Position numbers and translations under genes: made by a program. From positions 147,980 to 211,979 of the forward strand of contig QANZ01037782.1 of assembly GCA_003254925.1 (NCBI GenBank): a stretch of 64,000 bases of DNA, written 5' to 3'. A model generated the notes under the pieces. It saw only the letters and a list, made by a program, of their open reading frames with translations, was not told where the DNA came from and made no database searches. This DNA comes from Chamaecrista fasciculata (lineage: Eukaryota > Streptophyta > Magnoliopsida > Fabales > Fabaceae). Of this stretch, positions 22,577 to 33,623 are shown piece after piece. The stretch's first letter is position 1. Each line of letters begins with the position of its first letter.

Positions 22577-24512
22577 ATATGTTCACCTACATGGGTTATG
22601 AGTTTGTTTCTTGACCTCGATCACCCCAGAGAGAATTTGCTGAAGTATGTGAATTATGCGATCCTGGCCATTGGTTGCTCTGAATTTGTCTGAGTTGTTC
22701 AATGAACAGTCAAGTTCATCTGCTTCACTACTTCATACTGTAGCCGATCCACTCCTCTACTTCATACTGTGAGTGGAAATCTGTCAAGTATTTACTCAGA
22801 AAAATGGCAGAATACAGAAGAACAGAAGCTACATTAATGCATGGGGGATAGGGCTCCTTCATGATCTCCAACGATCTAGAAAGCATCTCTCAAATATATA
22901 TAGTGTGAGAACTTAGTATTTAATGGATTTGAGGGAGGCAGGCTGGCTGTATTTAGAAGCAAGTAGTGTTGGATTCAAGTCAGAATGAAAGACTAGTATA
23001 AAAAATTGAATAGACTAATGAAAACTATATCAAGATGTGATTGTTTTCAATGTTTCACGCTCTGTGGTGCCATGTAATCGATCTTTTTGTTTTGTTGGTA
23101 TAGAGAAAGCTTAGGTGATTTGGGTCCTAATACCTTACTAGGGTATGAACATGTCTCTATACTCAATGATTAGTAAAAAATGTTCTTATATATTTCCTCA
23201 CCAACAAAATCTTCAAAAAATAAAAATTATCTGTTTGTTTTTTAGTAGTTACGAAGAGGCCTCACGGCCCAATAAATAAAAATTATCTTTACATCGAGGA
23301 TTTGAACTCATGAATTTGTAAGTTATAAGTTAATTTTTTATTAACAGTTAAATTAAATAGAGTTAAGAGTTTAGAAATCAATTAATAACAATTTTAAATT
23401 CTGGAAACAAAATTAGTAGCTATTAAACTTTAGGAACAAAATTATCAATAACCTTATAATTTTGAGACAAAAATACTTTTAGCAATTACTTCTTTTTACC
23501 TCTTGATAACTTAATATCTTTTGTCCCAAAAAAATAAAATAAATTAAAACTTGAACCAATTATTAGGCTGAAATAAAATCTTAAAATTAGAATGATCGTT
23601 CAGTCCCGTTTGTAACAATCTTTTCACTTTTTGTACAAATATCTCTGTGACAGACCAATCTCGGGAAGAAAGTTTTGAATATTTCTTACAAAAAGCCCCC
23701 TAAACTTTTAAAAGTGGCCAAAGACCCCTCAAGCTTTCTAGTATGTGTGCAAAACCCCTTTTGTTAACTTTTTCATCCAATTTTTAATAGTAGTTGCTAC
23801 ATCACTTGTAAACATATCATTATCACTTGTAAACATATTAGTTCAAGGAGTTGTATACATTTTAACGTAGTTCTTACAACAAATTAGTTCAATCTCGGCA
23901 TTAAAAATATTAATCTAGCCTCCCAAATTTCTCCACTCGTAGCCTGCAAATTGCAGTGGCCTGACCTACGTGGGCAACCGTTTCATAATTTACAAGCATA
24001 GTGTTGTAACATGCCAAATACAATTATGTTCTCAAGTTCATATCCATTATATTTTTGGCCTGAAAGTTCATATCCATTGCTCTGCAAAAATTACAGCTAT
24101 GATAGAAACATAAAAGCTGGTGTGTATTGTATATTTCAAAATTTACTGACTGACTAGTACCCCTTGCAATATTGCTGATTGCAGGTTGTAATACAACAAA
24201 AACCTGAGTATGATTGTATGAATCCCAGATTTTGATGGCACTGCCAAAGGAACAAGTCGCCTCTTCTTTCCTCTAACATTTTCATATTCAAGAGTGTTCT
24301 CAATTTTATCTCAGCTACACATGTTAGAAATCTTCCTCCTTTCTGAAACAACCAAAAATCTCAGTCATCTTTATGCAGACATTATGAAAAATCGAAAAAA
24401 TACTATTTGATTTAGCTTGTGCTGACCCACCTTGTTCTAATATTACAACAATCAAAACTTTTTCTCTTTAAGTGGAATAATATGGAAGACTTGAGTACAC
24501 ATAGGGATCCAG
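22577..24512. other. Intergenic region between convergent PPR and RRM genes
   Basis: Holds the 3' UTRs of the two converging genes. At about 23680-23770 there is one arm of an element with 'cccctaaacttttaaaagtgg' units, similar in style to the MITEs in the PDH introns. No other gene, RNA or repeat with definable ends is seen. Confidence 0.4.
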
Positions 24513-26442
24513 TTACGACCCAGTCCTTTCCACACCTGGTCTCACCACTAAGGTTCGGCCATTAAGATCCTGCAAGAAGGATCTGATCAGTAACAGAAAT
24601 GGACAACTGAAATACCAATCAGGAAAACAAGAAAGGAGGTGAAATCAGAGTTTACTGTTCCATCAAGAGATAGTGCCGCATCACGTTCAGATGCTGAAAG
24701 GAAGGAGACAAATGCATAAATGCGGTTTTTCCCTTCTTTATAATCATGCAATATCCTTGCACTAACCACATGCCCAAATCTGCTAAAATGATTCCATAAC
24801 TCCTGAACTTGAACAGACCTGGCAAGATTCCCAATATACAACTTATGACGAGATTCATAGTATATAACTTTCCGGGGTGTCGAGTTCATGGTTTCAAGAT
24901 TCCTCCTTCCAGGATTCATCTCAGCTGAAAATCTAACCCTCACTTCACGGCCATCGATGTCCTTAGGTAAATTAAGATAGAAAAAATTCAGGTCAAATAC
25001 CCAGAGCACAATGAATTAAGTACAAGAGGCTAGTTTCACACTTACTGATCCATCCATTGCAGAAACTGCATTTCTTGCTGAATTCATCGATCCCATTGTG
25101 ACATAACCACATCCTCTACTTTCACCAGTCTCAGTATTCCGACAAACCTACAGCCAGAGTATTTAAAGCATGAACTCAAAAGGTCTTAGGATGATTGCAA
25201 ATGTCTAAAATAAAGTTCCTTTTTATGGGGGTTATTGCAATTAGGGGTATCCTTGGACTTTGTTCGAATTTAATCCCCATCCCCATTCTTTTTGGGTATG
25301 AACCATGGTATCCCCCACTTATCCATTTTAATGGTGTAAACGAAGACTAAACCCATCAAGTTGGGTAGCACCACAAGGGTAGACCAGGTAACAAAGCTCT
25401 CCCACCAAATATTTTCTCAAGTTTCGAACTCAAGACTTTGTTAAGCTGGATCAGCCTTCAACCAGATTATTCCCATGGTTTAGTATAATAAGCACAACCA
25501 AAATGTTCCATTCTTGTAATTAATTTCTTTGTCAATTAATATTTTGTTGCATGCTTATTTGCTTGTTTGGAAAAGCTTGAGCAGAGTGTTTACCAATGGA
25601 AAGAGTTTGGTGGAGTGGAAAAAATCAAATAAAGATAAGTGCCGCCCTGGATGTTCAATAAAAAAGCTAGGCATTTCATCAATTCATTCCCCATTGTTTG
25701 GAATTCACATTGTCATTACCCTTATATAGAAGAACAGGCAAGTGAAGAAAAATTACACGATAGAGAATGAAGATATTGATAAATGAAGATGTGGGTTAGG
25801 ATGGATTAACCATCCTCATAACAATTGAGCATTTTTTTCCTCACAAACAAGCCACGAAGCATACTCAATAATTATTCTGCAGTGCTAATTAAGATTATCA
25901 GTTATCACAATTAGAGCTTGTGGTAACGACTAAAGACTCAGTTTCAGTATAACTGTGTATAAAAAAACTAAACAATAAAGCAGCACATACAATTTCCTTT
26001 AGAATATAAGTAAATGGAATGAAACAAAAACCTCTGCTGATAGAACAGTTCCGAAAGGCTTGAACATATCGTGAAGTTGTGTTGATTCACAGCTTCTCGG
26101 TAAGTTACACACGTATATCTCGCACGGTCTCGCAACATTCTTCGGAGCTTCGTCGCCGGAAACGTCGTCGTTTTGCAATTCTCCGTCAAACCCTTCTGTA
26201 ACGGCTGATTCTTCATTCACTACAGGAAAAGCCGTGGAAACCCTAGATTTCCTGCTTTGTGGCTTCAAGGAAGAAGAAGAAGGGAACGAAGTGGTGGGAT
26301 GAGATAAGAAATGAAAGGAAGAAGGTAAAGAGGAAGAGCATGAAAAGAAGCGTTTGGGTGAAAATGTGAATTGAGGTTTGTTTCTGAGGGATGAGATAGA
26401 AGAAGAAGACGGAGGAGGGTACCACAGAGAATTGGCTGCCAT
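24513..26442 (-). CDS. Chloroplast-type ribonucleoprotein with two RRM domains
   Basis: Four exons in transcript order: 26032-26442, 25046-25147, 24656-24961, 24513-24569. All introns are GT-AG and phase 0; product 291 residues. The N-terminal about 100 residues are rich in Ser/Phe with few acids, then an acidic linker, as in plastid-imported cpRNPs. RRM1 spans about 108-185 (RNP2 IYVCNL, RNP1 RGCGYVTM) and RRM2 about 211-285 (RNP2 LYIGNL, RNP1 RIYAFVSF). The spacing block 'RRNLETMNSTPRKVIYYESR' between the domains recalls the Arabidopsis At4g09040 family. Such proteins bind chloroplast transcripts and influence editing, stability or processing; that role is inferred. RRM1 is split by intron 1 and both domains' last strands by introns 2 and 3. 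The ATG at 26440-26442 is chosen because it opens the transit-like sequence. Confidence 0.88.
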
Positions 26443-27049
26443 TTTTTTGGTATTGCCGTCGTCGACGAAGGTTCTCTCTAAAACCCAGTGTTGTCGGAAA
26501 TATATGAAATCGATTCCGAGCTCCAAGGACCACCAGTTTCCTTTATATAAAAGAATATTTTTAAAAAAAAGTTTTAATAATATTTCTTTTCAAGGCCAAA
26601 ACCTCATTTTGGTCCTTAATGTTTCTCAAAAGCTCTGTTTTGGTTCTTAATAAGTTTCATGATTGCCCTTAACTATTAAATATAGTTATATTTTTATTGT
26701 TTCATGTTTTTTTTAGCCAAAATTATTGGTTCATGTTTGAATGAGATGAAATTGGAGTTACGAGTTACTCTTCATGGTTTTTTTTATGCCAATTTGGAAT
26801 TGTTGACAAATAAAGTCAAATTGTACCTAAAATTAGATTTGAAAGTGGGTTGCTCATTTCGTATTTCTCATTTCAAGTTTAAGTGCAACGAAATCAGAGC
26901 TACGAGTTATTGTTGACGAGTTCTTTCTCTATTTAGTTGGAGCCGTCAACAAATAAAGTAAAATAGTACATCAAAATTGAGTTTGGTCAAAACAATAATA
27001 CAAAATTACAAACTTTTAAAGTATTATTCGACTTCGTTTGTTGATGACT

Positions 27050-27395
27050 CTAATCGAGTTGGATAATTGATCCCATATCTTTTGGTCATGTTGCATAATT
27101 GATCCCATATCTTTGTAAAAAGTTTCACCACCAATCCCACTTGATCCAAAGATATGAGATCAATTCTGCACCTGACCCAAAGATATGAGACCAATTCTGC
27201 AACTTGACTAAAAGATATAGGACCAATTCTGTAATATGACCCAAAGATATGAGACCAAAAGTGTAACACGAGACCAAATCTGCAACTTGAGCAAAAGATA
27301 TGGGACCAAAAGAGTAACAAAAAAAGTTTTGGGACCAAATTAGGAATACAACAAAAGATATGAGACCAAATTTCAATTTCGAGTAAAAGAGAAAT
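27050..27395. repeat. Degenerate minisatellite of 'AAAGATATGAGACCAAT' units
   Basis: Roughly ten units of about 30 bp, each containing a variant of 'aaagatatgagaccaa' plus 'ttctgcaacttgac'. The left end starts with the inverted form ('gatcccatatctttt'). Sisters: 20531-20740 and 37360-37515. Located between the RRM gene and COG4. Confidence 0.7.
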
Positions 27396-27449
27396 AAATT
27401 AGGGGGGAAGGATTAATCGTAAATGATAATAACTCGATAGTTAAAAATA

Positions 27450-27945
27450 GGTCAAAGGGTCATTTTGGTCCTAAATATATAATCTAATGTTCATTTGGGT
27501 CCATTATGTTTCAAAAGGTTCAAATTCGTCCTAAATGTTAGCAAAATGATTCATTTGGGTCCTAAATGTTGGTAAAATGTTTCATTTTGGTCCCAAACTA
27601 TTGAATTTGGTCATATTTCTCTCGTATCTCATTTCAAGTTCAAAGGACTTGTTAAGAGGAACTCGTAGCTCTGAATTCGTCACGTTCGAATTTGAAACGA
27701 GATAGATATATCAACTTTGCTTGTTTGACCATAAAACGAGAAGTATAATTTTATGATTGATTTGACCTCATTTGCTGATGGCTCAAACTAGATAGAGAAA
27801 GTTCTCTTTGAGAACAATACATAGATCTAAACTTATCACGTTTGAACTTGAAACAAGCCATATTCAATCGTTGAGACCAAAATGAAACATTTTGCAAACA
27901 TTTAGGACCAATTTGAACATTTAGGACGAAAATGAACCTTTATCC
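27450..27945. mobile_element. Inverted-repeat MITE, family 'GGTCAAAGGGTC', upstream of COG4
   Basis: Begins GGTCAAAGGGTCATTTTGG and ends with the inverse form CCTTTATCC, with long imperfect arms. Same family as 19823-20344. Flanks GTTAAAAATA and GTTAATAACA match at 8 of 10 positions. It ends about 128 bp upstream of the COG4 start codon, so it may be part of that promoter or leader. Confidence 0.7.
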
Positions 27946-28073
27946 GTTAATAACATAATGTCATTAGTCTACCTTCGTCTTCTTCTCCATCCTGAATCCT
28001 AATCAGTTCACAGATCTCGAACGCAGAAGCTCGCTATTGAACTGTTCCTCCTTCTCGAGAGAGCTCAGAGAAA

Positions 28074-31000
28074 ATGGGCTCTACTACTCCCAACGGATCA
28101 ATCGCATCCTTCGACAACGAAGACTCCAAATCCCTAACCTCTGCAACTCAATCATCCTCCGTCGATTTCGGTGCTCCGGAGGCCCTCAACTACGTCCGTT
28201 CACTCACCGACGTCGGAGCCATGACTCGTCTCCTTCACGAGTGCATTGCTCACCAACGAGCTCTTGACGTTGAGCTTGACAATCTCTTGTCTCAGCGCAC
28301 CGACCTCGACAAACAGCTTCTCCAACTCCAACGATCCTCTGAGGTTCTCGACATCGTCAAATCAGATTCAGATCACATGCTCTCTAATGTCTCCTCCACC
28401 TGCGATCTCGCCGATGATGTCAGCCATAAGGTACGAGAACTTGACCTCGCTCAGTCGCGTGTGCGTTCTACGCTGCTACGCATCGATGCTATTGTCGAGA
28501 GAGGGAATTGTTTGGAAGGTGTTAATAAAGCGCTTGAAATTGAGGATTATGAATCTGCTGCGAAGTACATTCAGACTTTTCTTCAGATTGATGGTGAGTA
28601 TAAGGAATCTGAGTCAGATCAGAGGGAGAGGTTGATGGATTCCAAGAAGCAGCTCGAAGGGATCGTGAGAAAGAAGCTTTCGATGGCTGTGGATCAGCGT
28701 GATCACCCTACGATTCTGAGGTTTATTCGGCTTTACACGCCGTTGGGTCTTGAGGAAGAGGGGTTGCAGGTTTATGTTGGGTATTTGAAGAAGGTGATTG
28801 GGATGAGATCTAGGATGGAGTTTGAGCAGTTGGTGGAATTGATGGAACAAAGAGATGTGAGTAATGTTAGTAATGGTAACATCAATCAAAGCCAAGTTAA
28901 TTTTGTTGGGTGTTTGACGAATTTGTTTAAGGACATTGTATTGGCTATTGAAGAGAATGATGAGATCTTGAGGAGTCTGTGTGGTGAGGATGGTATTGTG
29001 TATGCCATCTGTGAGCTTCAAGAGGAGTGTGACTCCCGAGGTTCTGTGATCTTGAAGAAGTATATGGAGTATAGGAAGTTGGCAAAGTTGTCATCAGAAA
29101 TAAATGCGCAGAACAAGAATCTGCTTGCTGTTGGCGGAGATCCTGAGGGACCAGACCCCCGGGAGATTGAATTGTACTTGGAAGAAATTCTGTCGCTTAT
29201 GCAATTAGGTGAGGACTACACAGAGTTCATGATAACAAAGATCAAAGGTCTAACTTCTGTAGATCCAGAGTTGGTTCCCCGAGCGACTAAAGCATTTAGG
29301 AGTGGTAGTTTCAGCAAAGTTGTTCAAGATATAACTGGGTTTTACGTTATTTTGGAGGGATTTTTCATGGTAGAGAATGTGAGGAAAGCTATAAGGATCG
29401 ATGAACATGTGCCAGACAGCCTTACTACATCAATGGTGGACGATGTTTTCTATGTCTTGCAGAGTTGCTTACGAAGAGCAATATCAACTTCAAATATTAG
29501 TTCTGTTATAGCAGTTTTGAGTGGTGCCAGTAGTTTATTGGCTAATGAGTATCATGAAGCCTTACAACATAACATAAGAGAGCCAAACCTTGGTGCTAGG
29601 TTGTTCTTAGGTGGCGTTGGTGTGCAGAAGACAGGGACAGAAATTTCAACAGCTTTAAATAATATTGACATCAGCAGTGAATATGTTTTGAAACTAAAAC
29701 ATGAAATTGAAGAGCAATGTAATGAGGTAAGTGGTATTTTTCTAGTCCCTTTCTGTTGTTAATGTTATATCACCGTAAGATTCAATTTAGTTGTAAATAT
29801 GGTAGACACATCATCTGCGTTGTGTATGATAGGTTTCATTAGAACTAAAGATTGCTGGAGGATGGAGATTAATCATGAAAGAAGTTGATAGATCAGATAT
29901 GAGCCTGTAGTTTTTGAGTTGGCCAACAATATAGGCTATAGTCTGAAACTTAAAAAAAAAATGGTTTTGAGATATCAGCATGTGCTGTGTGTATATGACC
30001 GAAGCTAGAATTTTACTATCATGCGTATGATGTAACAATTAGTTAAAAATAAAATATAATAACTTGGAAAACCAAACAACTTTATCGTTAGCAACTTCAA
30101 TTATCGGATGATGCTATCTACCTGTTTGAATGGTAATGGTCAAATTCATCCTACCCTGGTTAACAAAATTGCATCCATAAATGATTTGATTAGACAAATT
30201 CTTTCTAATGATATTCTAGAAATGTTATTATTAAACTTTTCATTTTATTGTAAATTTCATTTGTGGAGACTAGAGAGTAATATTGAGTTTATTATCATAT
30301 TGAAACTAATCCTTTGTAGAGAGTAATATCGAGTATATAATGGTAGACCTTTAGCTGACAATGATTTGAAGCATAATGTTCCCAAAATACAAAATCATGA
30401 GTTTACATTGTACTGTAGACAAAGCCATTTTCCTCATGTTGATTTTGATTTCATAGGCCATTTTTCTAAAGGCTCTAGCTGAATGTCTTCCTAAGCTCAC
30501 GTAAACTTCCCAGTTTAGTGCTTTCTATTTCCTATTTCGCCTAGTTTAACATTCCTGTTAGTTTGAAGGTAATGGTTTTTGTTTTTTCTAAATATCTTTT
30601 TGGTTTCAACACCCATACCTCTCTTTAGGTGGTTGTTTTGTTACTGGTGGATCTTTTAGTTGATAATATTTGAACCTCATTGTTGGTTTTGGCTGGAAAA
30701 AAGGGGCATTAAGTTCCGTGGCAGTATTGTCTTGGTTGATTTGCGATGTCTGTTGGTTAGAAAGGAATATGATAGTGTTATCAAAAGTTTCTTCCATGAA
30801 ATTTTATAGGGGAGGGAACTACTTTCTTGGCCTTCCTGTGGGTCTCAGCCAATGGTATTTTTAGGTGGCCATCTCTGTCTAGATGTACAGAGATAGCAGA
30901 GCTTATTCGAGTTGATGCGTCTGCGAATGTCTATTCCTTTGTTTTGGGAGGACTTCTTGTCATCAGATTTTTGTATTGCTCCTCTCTTTTAATCAGTATT

Positions 31001-32790
31001 AATTTTTTTGTCCTAAATTCAACCTCATTGTTCTCAGAAAGATGATAAGTTCTCAGTCTACCATGAACAAATTCAATTGGCTCAGTTGGGATGTTAATTT
31101 TGACGACGGATTTTCTGAAGACTGGCTGAATATTATCATATAAGATTGCCATTGGTCTTGTATCATTACTGAAATACGTTTTTGTTTTTCAATACCATAA
31201 CTGAAATAGCTGTTCGCATCATATTGATATCTAATTTTGAGGCATTGCATATATGAAGTGCTTGGCAAATCATGGCAGATCTGTAGAACAAGGATGAGAG
31301 ACTCGGAGGGGGCTGAAATGATTTTTTTTTAAATGTAAGGTTGTCCCCAAAAATAGAAACATGAGGGGCCCCCCAAACAAAATAATAGAGGTCGACCAAT
31401 TATCTGGAGTAATGTCTGGATTTTCCCTGTTTGGGTATTATACTAGAATGAGGTTCTATATGGTTATAGAGGATAAAGGTGACCTATAATATACTGCATC
31501 CACCTGCAAAAGCGTGACTGAAGCTCAGTGTTATGAATGATTAAGAAAATTTACTGGAGATGGAAACTCATTAAGGTTATCAGAGACTGGATACACTTTT
31601 GAATGATTTCTTTAGCAATGAGATTTGGGGGGCCAATAGTGTGAATGTAGTTTTGGATCTTGGTTCTTCTGAAGGGAACCGCAGGTCTAGAAATTATGCA
31701 GCTTGCAAGTGTTGCTTAGCCTGCAGTTTCCTTTCTTTTTTTTTTTATTAGGGTTGAAAGTTAAAAGGGACATGATATCAAAAGGAATTTCTCAGTAGAG
31801 AGAAGTTTGATTTGTCTAACTACTGGATCTCACTCAATTTTTCTTTCTGTCTGTAGACATGTACTCTCTTTCATGTATGGACTGAAGTAATCATGTACAC
31901 TCTTTCAGTGCTGCAATTTGCAATAATAGACAAATTGGTCTTTAGCTTCGACAACACTGCCTTAGAGAGTTTAAAATATCTTCATTAGAGATTTCCTGTT
32001 TAATTAATTAGGATATACTTATGTATAATATACCAATGAGACTGTGTGATGAGATTATTTCAGTAATAGGAACTTTAACTACTTGTTATTAATGTAAGTT
32101 GCTTGTCTTTATATATGATTTTGAAATTTCAGGACTAACTGATTGATTTACTCTATGTAGGCTTTTCCTACACCAGCTGATCGGGAAAGGGTAAAATCTT
32201 GTTTGTCTGAGTTGGGAGATATGAGCAATGCTTTCAAGCAATCTCTCAATGCTGGCATGGAACAACTTGTGGCAACTGTGACACCGCGAATTCGTCCTTT
32301 GTTAGACACTGTAGGAACAATCAGCTACGAGTTGTCGGAGGCTGAGTATGCCGATAATGAGGTGAATGATCCTTGGGTTCAAAGACTTCTCCATGCTGTG
32401 GAGACTAACGTGGCATGGCTGCAGCCGCTGATGACTGCAAACAACTACGATACTTTCGTCCATTTGATCATTGATTTTATTGTGAAGAGATTGGAAGTGA
32501 TCATGATGCAGAAAAGGTTTAGTCAGCTTGGTGGCCTTCAGCTTGACAGAGATACTAGAGCATTAGTGAGCCATTTCTCAAGCATGACACAGAGAACAGT
32601 TAGGGACAAGTTTGCACGTCTTACTCAAATGGCAACAATTTTGAACTTAGAAAAGGTGTCTGAGATTCTAGATTTCTGGGGCGAGAACTCAGGACCTATG
32701 ACATGGAGACTAACTCCGGCAGAGGTTAGGCGAGTCTTGGGTCTTAGAATTGATTTTAAACCAGAAGCAATAGCTGCTCTTAAGTTGTAG
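28074..32790 (+). CDS. COG4: Conserved oligomeric Golgi complex subunit 4
   Basis: Two coding exons, 28074-29726 and 32161-32790, joined in phase 0 across a 2.4-kb intron (GAG|GTAAG ... TATGTAG|GC), product 760 residues. COG4 is a subunit of lobe A of the COG tethering complex, which captures retrograde vesicles at the Golgi and keeps glycosyltransferases in place. The N-terminal half (about residues 35-130) is heptad-rich and includes the conserved run LTDVGAMTRLLHECIAHQRA; the core COG4 block follows (KKLSMAVDQRDHPTILRFIR, RLYTPLG). The C-terminal exon carries the conserved ending around FWGENSGPMTWRLTPAEVRR. Length is close to the 738-residue Arabidopsis protein as I recall it. The start sits in a good context (gagaaaATGGGC). 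The intron shows no second gene; weak similarity to a LINE-like protein near 30670-30800 is not strong enough to call. Confidence 0.93.
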
Positions 32791-33623
32791 TATAGTCTAT
32801 AAAGCCCCTACATATTCTTTTGTTCTTTTCTATATGATAAGTACTACACCTTGTATTTTGTTATTTTTGGGGCAGCTAACATACTTCTGGTTTCTTCTAT
32901 TGGTAAAGTTGTGGCTGGTATTTTTAAAAGCAAAAGAATGTGTAATCAGTTTTGCCCCGCAAGAAATTTGGGTATATTGTAAGAAATCTGGATATTGCTC
33001 TTCACTTCTTAGTCTTACTCTCCAATTTTGAAATAGATGCTTATCTTATAATTCTTTTGTTCTAGAAGCAAGGATCAAGTTTGAAACAAAGATGAAGTTT
33101 GTTTATGAACTGAAAATTTGAGAAGAGGGGGATGGCAAAATCTATAATGGAGGAATAACACTTTTTTATTTGGCTTATTAAAAATAAAAACTGTCCAAAA
33201 ATATCATATGCATTTTGTAATTTAACTTTGAGGATAAAAGAATAGATCATTCCCTTTATTTTGTTTCCAATTTGGGGGGAGATAGACTGATAAACTAGGT
33301 TAGAAGATGAGGCTAGAACCCATCCATGTTTCATTCTTACATTTAATCTTTTGGAAGGAATCCTTTCTATCCTTTTTCATTTCCATCCATCTTAATACTC
33401 CCCATCCAATCTATAATCAAAGTCTACATATTTATTTATTTCATTAACAATCACCAAGTATGCCTTTCTTTGAGTTATCCATTTGTTATTTCGAGCCATA
33501 AACATTGAACAATGATAAAATAAAGAGAACAAATCCTGCTTCAATATTAGACAAAAGGAATACAATTTGGTAGTGACAATAATTAATATTAGTAAAGAAC
33601 ATATATCCAAACTTTGCATAAAA
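32791..33623. other. Intergenic region between convergent COG4 and PDH-E1 alpha genes
   Basis: 3' UTR sequence of both genes. No further feature with support. Confidence 0.4.

Noticed and set aside
25250..25470. Possible SINE in intron 1 of the RRM gene (a B-box-like 'gagttcgaaac' on the - strand)
   Set aside because: No convincing A box at the right spacing and no A-rich tail or target duplication.
30606..31045. Weak resemblance to the C-terminal part of a LINE-type protein in the COG4 intron ('CWLERN' context)
   Set aside because: The similarity is short, with no upstream RT domain and no poly(A) end; not enough to call an element.
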